NCBI GenBank assembly: GCA_021788565.1
Contig: JAJYKO010000115.1
Span: 1-10,364 of the forward strand
DNA from: Chloroflexota bacterium
Lineage (GTDB): Bacteria > Chloroflexota > UBA6077
DNA: 10,364 nucleotides
Reading direction: 5' to 3'
The position numbers and the translations under genes were made by a program. A model generated the notes under the pieces. The model made no database searches and was not told the DNA's origin. It worked only from the letters and a program-made list of their open reading frames with translations. Of the stretch, positions 5,727-10,364 are shown piece after piece. The stretch's first letter is position 1. Every line of letters starts with the position of its first letter.

Positions 5727-6068
5727 ATGGAAGACAAAACCCTAACGTGCCGCGATTGCGGTAGCAGCTTCGTGTTCACCGCTGGTGAGCAGGAGTTCTT
5801 CGCCCAGAAAGGCTTCACCAACGAGCCCTCCAGGTGCCCCACCTGCCGGGCTGCCCGCAAGAGCAGCCAGGGCGGCGGATACTCCAGTGGTGGTTTCGGT
5901 CGGGGCGAGCGGCAGATGTACTCAGCCGTCTGCGCCGAGTGCGGCCGAGAGACCCAGGTTCCCTTCGAGCCCCGTGGTGACAAGCCGGTGTACTGCTCCA
6001 GCTGCTTCGAAAGCCGGCGCAGCTCTTCGTATGGCAATAGCAGGGGCGGTGGTCGCAACCGTTGGTAG
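5727..6068 (+). CDS. twin zinc-ribbon protein with Gly/Arg-rich tail
   Basis: The 113-residue protein has two zinc ribbons. The first, from the N-terminal 'MEDKTLTCRDCGSSFVF', uses Cys8/Cys11 and Cys37/Cys40 and contains 'FTAGEQEFFAQKGF', the hallmark of the probable zinc-ribbon family PF13451. A Gly/Ser linker (46-62) follows. The second ribbon uses Cys69/Cys72 and Cys90/Cys93 with 'TQVPFEPRGDKPVYC' between the pairs, a form often found as the partner domain. The C-terminus is basic and Gly-rich ('SRGGGRNRW'), like RGG-type RNA-binding tails. A nucleic-acid-binding role, perhaps assisting RNA remodelling, is inferred from the tail and from the overlapping DEAD-box gene. The ATG at 5727 is the family start; AAGGAG lies 12 bases upstream and a stem covers the gap. 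Confidence 0.9.
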   Translation: MEDKTLTCRDCGSSFVFTAGEQEFFAQKGFTNEPSRCPTCRAARKSSQGGGYSSGGFGRGERQMYSAVCAECGRETQVPFEPRGDKPVYCSSCFESRRSSSYGNSRGGGRNRW

Positions 6069-7318
6069 TCCCCGCAGCCTCCTTCGAGGAACTTAACCTT
6101 CAACGCGAAGTTCTTGCTGTACTAACCGACATGGGGATAGGCGTCCCCACCCCCATTCAGTCGCAGGCAATCCCGGCCCTCCTAGAGGGCCGGGATGTCA
6201 TCGGTCAGGCCAGAACCGGCTCCGGCAAGACCCTCGCTTTCGGGCTCCCAGTCGTGGAGCGGTGCGACCCCAATTTGCGTGGCGTTCAGGCCCTGATTCT
6301 GACCCCCACACGCGAGTTGGCCATCCAGGTCGCGGACGTACTCAGCCAGGTCGCCCAGGCGCGCCGCCTTTGGGTGACGCTCCTGTACGGAGGGCGGCCG
6401 TTGCCGCCCGAGCGAGAGGAGCTGTTAAACGGGGCGCAGATCGTCGTCGGGACCCCGGGACGCGTGCTGGACCACCTGTGGAACGGCAACCTGCCGACCC
6501 AGGACCTGCGGATACTCGTTCTGGACGAAGGGGATGAGATGCTCGACCAGGGCTTCGCGCCGGACATCGAGAAGATCCTCTCCATGATGCCGCGAGAACG
6601 CCAGACGGCGCTCTTCTCCGCCACAGTGCCGGAATGGGTGACGAAGATGGCTTCCAGCCACCTCCACGATCCCGTGAGTGTCCGAGTGGACGTAGAGAAC
6701 GGAGCACCTCCTGAGATCGAGCAGGTCGTGTACGAGATGCATTCGGACGCCAAGTTCGGTGCCCTCTGCACGCTGCTGGACCTGAGAGGCGAGGACCCGA
6801 TCCTGGTGTTCGGACGCACCAAGATAGGGGTCGAGCGGCTGGCCCGCGACCTCAAGCGCAAGGGCTATCCCGTGGCTGCGCTCCAGGGTAACATGGACCA
6901 GAGCTCCCGAGAGCGCATCATGGCCGGCTTCCGGTCGGGCGCAGTGCCAATACTTGTGGCGACGAACGTTGCCGCGCGGGGGCTGGACGTCAGCGGTATC
7001 GAGGCAGTGATCAACTACGAACTACCCGAATCGGCCGAGATGTTCACTCACAGGACGGGCAGAACCGGTCGGATGGGTCGCGAGGGGGTGGCAATCACCT
7101 TCCTCACTTCGGAAGATGCCTACAAGTTCAGGCAGATCGAGCGGACGCTGAGCAGGCGATTGCCGCGGCAGCCCTGGCCTGGAAGCGAGGCCTCTCAGCC
7201 TGCGACCGAGAGTGCACCTGCCCAGAGCCACGCTCGAAGGGTTCCGGCGGCCGCCAGGGATCGCGGTCCCAGGCGAGGCTACCGTGACCAGAGACGCTCC
7301 TCGCACGCCACAGCCTGA
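6062..7318 (+). CDS. DEAD-box RNA helicase with DEGD motif II
   Basis: The 418-residue protein is an ATP-dependent RNA helicase with both RecA-like domains. Motifs in order: Q motif (Phe8, Gln33), motif I 'ARTGSGKT' (50-57), Ia 'PTRELA' (82-87), Ib 'TPGR' (131-134), II 'DEGD' (155-158), III 'SAT' (186-188), IV 'VFGRTK' (249-254), V 'ATNVAARGLD' (300-309) and VI 'HRTGRTGR' (330-337). Two changes stand out: Gly for Ala in motif II, and Asn for the more common Asp in motif V. Magnesium-binding Asp155 and Glu156 are kept, so activity is expected. The C-terminal 40 residues are Arg-rich and disordered, probably for RNA contact. The TTG start at 6062 overlaps the zinc-ribbon stop by 7 bases, implying coupled translation. 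Likely role: ribosome assembly, mRNA decay or cold adaptation, as for CshA/RhlE-type enzymes. Confidence 0.95.
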   Translation: MVVPAASFEELNLQREVLAVLTDMGIGVPTPIQSQAIPALLEGRDVIGQARTGSGKTLAFGLPVVERCDPNLRGVQALILTPTRELAIQVADVLSQVAQARRLWVTLLYGGRPLPPEREELLNGAQIVVGTPGRVLDHLWNGNLPTQDLRILVLDEGDEMLDQGFAPDIEKILSMMPRERQTALFSATVPEWVTKMASSHLHDPVSVRVDVENGAPPEIEQVVYEMHSDAKFGALCTLLDLRGEDPILVFGRTKIGVERLARDLKRKGYPVAALQGNMDQSSRERIMAGFRSGAVPILVATNVAARGLDVSGIEAVINYELPESAEMFTHRTGRTGRMGREGVAITFLTSEDAYKFRQIERTLSRRLPRQPWPGSEASQPATESAPAQSHARRVPAAARDRGPRRGYRDQRRSSHATA

Positions 7319-7344
7319 TCTCGCCCGAACTTAATACTAGGATG

Positions 7345-7373
7345 AGACCCCAGTCCAAGGACCGGGGTCTTTT
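7345..7373 (+). terminator. intrinsic terminator after the helicase gene
   Basis: AGACCCC (7345-7351) pairs with GGGGTCT (7364-7370). One A/C mismatch and a GTC/GAC extension close a four-base CAAG loop, and a short T-run (7370-7373) follows. It lies 27 bases past the helicase stop and ends the zinc-ribbon/helicase transcript. Confidence 0.88.
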
Positions 7374-7375
7374 GA

Positions 7376-7611
7376 TTCCGCCGAGCCGCGGGGGATGGCT
7401 ACGCAGAGAGTCGCGATGGCGGCATCGTCTGGGAGGGGCTCAAGGCCAGGCTGCGCCACCGCTACGTCTGGAGCGCGGCCGTCGCCCCCGGTGATCCAGA
7501 GATTGTAATCGTCTCGGCGGCGCGGGGCTCAGGTGGATGCGGCTGGACTTCCCGTGGCCGGAAGAACTCCAGCTCCAGCACGTCCAGGGGTTGGCGGTGG
7601 TTCGGGAGTGA
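7376..7611 (+). pseudogene. frameshifted remnant of a BNR/Asp-box repeat protein
   Basis: Reading from 7376, one frame gives 'DGYAESRDGGIVWEGL' (from 7394) followed by 'HRYVWSAAVAPGDPEIVIVS'. This matches the Asp-box form S-x-D-x-G-x-T-W with the 'avdPgdPd' strand typical of sialidase-like and YCF48-like beta-propellers. The frame then degrades. From 7534 a different frame gives 'WMRLDFPWPEELQLQHVQG' and 'LAVVRE' before TGA at 7609-7611, which reads like the natural C-terminus of such a protein. No start codon, no Shine-Dalgarno and no upstream part survive, and some 40 or more residues between the two pieces appear to be missing. So this is a decayed 3' end, not a working gene. Family matching is by eye. 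Confidence 0.5.
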
Positions 7612-7796
7612 ATGGGAGAGGGGGAGATGGGGAGTGGGAGAAGGGGAGGGCGAGGGTCCTCCCGAGCCGCCTCGTCGTCCTAGACCGTCGCGCCCACAAT
7701 CGGGCCGCCGTTAGGAAGGGACAGGTTGGTTGGCCATCACGTGGCGGCTCAGCCGGAGCTTCGCCCTCCCAGTCTCCCCTTCTCCCCCTCTCCGTG
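7612..7796. mobile_element. MITE-like element with long imperfect inverted repeats, G-quadruplex-prone arm
   Basis: The left part (about 7614-7674) begins with GGGAGAGGGGGAGATGGGG and ends near GAGCCGCC. The right part (about 7740-7795) is its imperfect reverse complement, with shared blocks GAGAGGGGGAGA, GGGAGGGCGA and GAGCCGCC in the same order. The centre (7675-7739) has no coding signal. Such a layout, about 185 bp with 55-60 bp arms, suits a small non-autonomous element or a long hairpin. The left arm has six runs of three to five G with short loops and could form a G-quadruplex on the + strand. No target-site duplication was found by eye, so mobility is unproved. Confidence 0.45.
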
Positions 7797-7812
7797 TCCC
7801 TGCTTCTCGCCG

Positions 7813-8790
7813 TTAGTTCTGCGGCGTTGGCCGCGGCGCCGGCTTGTTTGCCTGGCGGTAGTCCCTCACGGCCTTGCGCAGGTCGGACAGGGCGTGGAGG
7901 AACGTCTTGCGCGCTTGCTGCATGGCGGACCTGGCACTCTGCAGGGTGGTTCTCGCCTGAGCTGCGTCGGTCACGTTACCGTTGGAGCCGAAACCGCCGT
8001 TCGCGTCCAGCGTGCTCTTGGCCGAATTAGAGCTGTTCTGAGCGGAGGCCAGGGACGCATCGAAGTCGTTGATGGCGGTACTCAGGCTCGACGTGTCCTT
8101 GCCCTTCGCCTGCTGATTGGTGATGATGGTCTGGACCCTGTTCACCAGCGAGTTGGTCCGGCCGAGCGTCTTCTGCTGAGCGGCCAGCATGTTCTGCTCC
8201 GCCTTCAGCCGAAGCGAGAGGTTTTCGCTCTGCGCTCCCTTCCGAAGGGCTGGAACAGCACCTCTCATCGTCTTGAGAGCCGTCTGCATGGCATCTCGGG
8301 CGGTCTTCAGCGTGTTCCGCGCCTGGACGGCATCTGTCACATTGCCGTTGGCATCGAAGCCGGCTTTCGCGTCCAGCGTGCTCTTCGCGGTATTCAGGCT
8401 ATCCTGAGCCGAGGAGACGGCAGTCTTGAAACTGGTGAGCGCTGTCTGAAGCTGGGATGTGTCCTTATTCTTCCCCTCCAGGGTGTTGATCCGGTCCTGT
8501 ACCCTCCCAATCAGCGTGTTCGCGTTGTTCAGCCGGTTCTGCTCGGCGGTCAAGCGATTCTGCTCCAGTTGGAGCAGTTTCTCCAGTCGGGTGCTAGCGG
8601 TGGCGGGCGAGGTAGGTGCCGTTGTGGCCACGGCGGCGGGCGCCATGGTGGCTACCGGATGTGCGCCCGAGGGCGCTGCCAGAGCCGGTATGAGGGTAAC
8701 TGCAAAGAGCGTACATACAGCGACGCCGGAGGCAATGCCCACCTTTGTCACAGATAGTTGTCGCAGCTTCGGGAAGATAACAGGTTTCAC
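7813..8790 (-). CDS. secreted coiled-coil protein with two tandem repeat units, unknown function
   Basis: The 325-residue protein starts with a signal peptide: basic N-terminus, hydrophobic core at about 17-36, and Ala-x-Ala cleavage near residue 39. A 25-residue Ala/Thr/Pro-rich linker follows. The rest is two tandem helical units, about 76-182 and 197-305. Each runs 'AEQN', then 'NRVQ/GRVQ', then 'KGKDTSSL/KNKDTSQL', then 'AKSTLDA', then 'GNVTDAVQAR', then a long helix. Matching points are 122 residues apart (144-158 and 266-280), so the gene arose by internal duplication. The 'DANGNVTD' turn resembles a short calcium-binding loop, which is speculation. It ends in a Pro-rich tail. The GTG start at 8790 has a near-perfect AAAGGAGG site. 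It acts outside the membrane, either released or held at the surface. No named family is recognised. Confidence 0.85.
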   Translation of the reverse strand: MKPVIFPKLRQLSVTKVGIASGVAVCTLFAVTLIPALAAPSGAHPVATMAPAAVATTAPTSPATASTRLEKLLQLEQNRLTAEQNRLNNANTLIGRVQDRINTLEGKNKDTSQLQTALTSFKTAVSSAQDSLNTAKSTLDAKAGFDANGNVTDAVQARNTLKTARDAMQTALKTMRGAVPALRKGAQSENLSLRLKAEQNMLAAQQKTLGRTNSLVNRVQTIITNQQAKGKDTSSLSTAINDFDASLASAQNSSNSAKSTLDANGGFGSNGNVTDAAQARTTLQSARSAMQQARKTFLHALSDLRKAVRDYRQANKPAPRPTPQN

Positions 8791-8863
8791 TCACTCCTCC
8801 TTTGACGAATGCGGCGCATCCCCGCACCCCTTTCTAGCAATCTAGTCGCGAGAGCGGCGAGAA

Positions 8864-9049
8864 ATGTACGGTGTGCGAGCGGAATTTTCTGGGTCCGTTG
8901 GCACTCTACTTGCTCACCTTCTTGGCTCACAGTCGAAGTGCGATCGGCGGCCACGGTCGCTTTACAGGGGTATGGACGCCATGAAGCCGTTCTCGAGCCA
9001 GAGCGGCTTCATGGCTTACGGGAGGAGTGCAGCTGGAGAGTGGGAATGA
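8864..9049 (+). CDS. possible small upstream ORF ending in ATGA overlap with the sensor gene
   Basis: A 61-codon frame from ATG 8864, or a 25- or 22-codon frame from ATG 8972 or 8981, ends at TGA 9047-9049. That stop overlaps the sensor ATG at 9046 by 4 bases. The last part contains the 8978-9015 hairpin. The peptide shows no known domain. A Shine-Dalgarno is weak for every candidate start (AGGGG lies just before 8972). It may be a leader peptide that couples translation to the sensor, or chance. Confidence is low. Confidence 0.2.
   Translation: MYGVRAEFSGSVGTLLAHLLGSQSKCDRRPRSLYRGMDAMKPFSSQSGFMAYGRSAAGEWE
8978..9015 (+). promoter_or_regulatory. strong hairpin in the leader of the sensor gene
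   Basis: GCCATGAAGCCG (8978-8989) and CGGCTTCATGGC (9004-9015) are a perfect 12-bp inverted repeat. Three more pairs inside (T-G, T-A, C-G) leave an 8-base loop. It ends 30 bases before the sensor ATG and just before the purine-rich GGGAGGAG (9020-9027). No T-run follows, so it is not a usual terminator. It could be a protein operator, a translational control stem, or an RNA-stabilising structure. Confidence 0.65.
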
Positions 9050-10364
9050 TGAAAAGGTGGCAGGAGGCGAATGAGGCACTGGTACTTTCCAATTTGCGGA
9101 CGAGTGAGTTGATGGAAGAGGCGCGAGAGGGCCAAGATAAGCTGCGCATCCGGGAGCGGCAGCAGGCGGCGGTGGCCGAGCTTGGGCAGCAAGCCCTGAG
9201 CGGCATGGACCTCCAGTCGTTCATGGAACACGCCGCTATGCTGCTGGCTCAGTCACTGGATGTCGAGTACACCAAGATCCTGGAACTGCTCCCCGACGAA
9301 AAGGCGTTGTTGCTCAGGGCGGGAGTCGGCTGGAAGGAGGGCTACGTCGGCCGGGCCAAAGTAGGTGCTGGGACCGATTCACAGGCGGGCTACACTCTTG
9401 CGTCAGGCGAGCCGGTGATCGTGGAGGATCTGTCGAGCGAAACTCGCTTTAGCGGCTCGTCCCTGCTGAAAGAGCACGCCGTAGTGAGCGGGATGAGCAC
9501 TATGATCCCTGGCACTGGCCGGCCCTTTGGAGCCATCGGCGTTCACGCCACGAGACGTCGTAAGTTCAGCATCGACGATATCCATTTCCTTCAGTCGGTT
9601 GCCAACGTGCTTGCCGCGGCCATCGACCGGAAGCGGATGGAAGATGAGCTCCATCGTTCCCGGGATCAACTCCAGGCGATCCTGGAGGGTGTCGCCGATG
9701 GGATCACGGTCCAGGATAAGTCCGGGGCACTGATTTTTGCCAACGACGCAGCCGCGCACATAGTCGGCTACCAATCCGCAGAAGCCCTTCTTCGAACGCC
9801 TGTCCCCGACCTTCTGGATAGATTCGAGATCAGGGACGAACATGGTCACCCATTTCCTCCGTCCGAGTTTCCGGGGCGGGCGGCACTGCGGGGGGAGCCT
9901 GCCTCCGAGAGACGGCTCCGATCCAGGAACAATCTGACGGGCGAGGAACGCTGGGTGGTCGTGAAAGCGAAACCCGTGCTTGATCAGGACGGCAAGCCGT
10001 TGATGGCTATCAACATCCTTCGGGATATCACCGACCGGAAGCGGGCTGAAGAGGCACAGCGCTTCCTTGCCGACGCCACGGCACTCTTGGCCTCCTCGCT
10101 AGACTACGAGACTACACTCTCTCGGGTGGCCAACCTGGCGGTGCCGCACGTGGCCGACTGGTGTGCGGTTCACCTGGTAGAGGAGGACGGACGGCTCCAA
10201 ACGCTGGTTCTGGCCCACGTGGACCCGCAGAAAGTGGAAATGGCGAGGCACACAGCGTTGCGCTACGCCCCCGACATGAATGATCTGCATGGGGTGCCCA
10301 ATGTGATACGGAGCGGCGAGCCGGAACTATACTCGGACATCCCTGAGGAGATGATAGCTCAAAT
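9046..10364 (+). CDS. GAF-PAS-GAF signalling protein, N-terminal part (gene cut by window edge)
   Basis: An open frame of 439 codons runs off the right edge. Residues 1-50 form a charged coiled coil. Residues about 55-195 are a GAF domain: 'MEHAAMLLAQSLDVEYTKI' opens it and 'FGAIGVHA', 'FLQSVANVLAAAIDRKR' close it. A PAS domain with PAC tail follows at about 203-335 ('AILEGVADGITVQD', then 'INILRDITDRKRAEE'). A second GAF domain starts near 338 ('FLADATALLASSLDYETTL') and is incomplete. No membrane segment is seen, so it is a cytoplasmic sensor. The output domain lies beyond the window; a histidine kinase or a SpoIIE-type PP2C phosphatase is likely by analogy. ATG 9046 has GGAGAG 5 bases upstream; a second ATG follows at once and a GTG at 9040 is a weaker alternative. 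Ligands are unknown. Confidence 0.92.
   Translation, partial: MMKRWQEANEALVLSNLRTSELMEEAREGQDKLRIRERQQAAVAELGQQALSGMDLQSFMEHAAMLLAQSLDVEYTKILELLPDEKALLLRAGVGWKEGYVGRAKVGAGTDSQAGYTLASGEPVIVEDLSSETRFSGSSLLKEHAVVSGMSTMIPGTGRPFGAIGVHATRRRKFSIDDIHFLQSVANVLAAAIDRKRMEDELHRSRDQLQAILEGVADGITVQDKSGALIFANDAAAHIVGYQSAEALLRTPVPDLLDRFEIRDEHGHPFPPSEFPGRAALRGEPASERRLRSRNNLTGEERWVVVKAKPVLDQDGKPLMAINILRDITDRKRAEEAQRFLADATALLASSLDYETTLSRVANLAVPHVADWCAVHLVEEDGRLQTLVLAHVDPQKVEMARHTALRYAPDMNDLHGVPNVIRSGEPELYSDIPEEMIAQ

Noticed and set aside
5453..6103. Extension of the aminotransferase frame to 622 residues
   Set aside because: The added part lies opposite the zinc-ribbon gene and lacks any domain. The family start fits ATG 5452 with its own Shine-Dalgarno.
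6286..6861. 191-codon frame on the minus strand
   Set aside because: It is antisense to the helicase gene, which has every DEAD-box motif.
7533..8030. 165-codon frame on the + strand beginning in the gene-free stretch
   Set aside because: Its composition follows the purine-rich repeat and then the antisense of the secreted protein. No Shine-Dalgarno or domain is seen.
7726..8757. 343-codon frame on the + strand
   Set aside because: It is the antisense of the secreted coiled-coil gene. Its apparent repeats mirror the real gene's duplication, and it has no recognisable domain.
9403..9849. 148-codon frame on the minus strand
   Set aside because: It is antisense to the GAF-PAS region of the sensor, whose + strand frame is open for 439 codons with clear domains.

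Overview
The window is a compact stretch of GC-rich bacterial DNA: genes sit close together, several overlap by 4 to 8 bases, and many starts are not ATG (GTG, TTG and probably one CTG). The gene set suggests a Chloroflexota-like organism. It includes a twin zinc-ribbon protein beside a DEAD-box helicase, a GAF-PAS-GAF sensor, a Lin0512-family protein, DinB proteins, a BNR-repeat relic, and REP-like GTAGGGGC...GCCCCTAC palindromes. That placement is an inference from gene content, not a phylogeny. No rRNA, tRNA, CRISPR array or intact transposase was seen.

Region 1 (1-1755). The 3' end of an alpha/beta hydrolase gene (+ strand) runs into the tail of a four-gene minus-strand operon. That operon reads, in transcription order, a stand-alone CheY-like receiver, a single-pass membrane protein, a Lin0512-family protein of unknown function, and a Nudix hydrolase. 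Spacing is 10 bp, 18 bp and a 4-base GTGA overlap. The leader of the receiver gene (1756-1972) holds a perfect 15-bp inverted repeat.

Region 2 (1956-2747). A family 2 glycosyltransferase lies on the + strand behind an extended -10 promoter. Its best start is a CTG. A REP-like palindrome separates it from the next, convergent operon.

Region 3 (2747-5452). A minus-strand operon carries, in transcription order, a fold-type I aminotransferase (LysN/KAT-II-like), a DinB-family protein, an ICMT-like membrane methyltransferase and a second DinB-family protein. The genes are nearly abutting or overlapping. The two DinB proteins are both 167 residues long. Together they look like a small-molecule modification module of unknown substrate.

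Region 4 (5453-7373). A two-gene + strand operon follows: a twin zinc-ribbon protein with a Gly/Arg-rich tail, then an overlapping DEAD-box RNA helicase whose motif II reads DEGD. It ends in a clear intrinsic terminator. A 10-bp stem lies between the Shine-Dalgarno sequence and the start of the first gene and could form a translational switch.

Region 5 (7374-7812). This gene-free stretch holds a frameshifted remnant of a BNR/Asp-box repeat protein. After it comes an imperfect long inverted repeat, purine-rich on its left arm, that looks like a small non-autonomous element and could form G-quadruplexes.

Region 6 (7813-10364). A secreted coiled-coil protein built from two tandem copies of a roughly 110-residue unit lies on the minus strand. 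Divergent from it is a large GAF-PAS-GAF signalling protein that runs off the right edge. Its leader holds a strong hairpin and a small ORF whose stop overlaps the sensor start.
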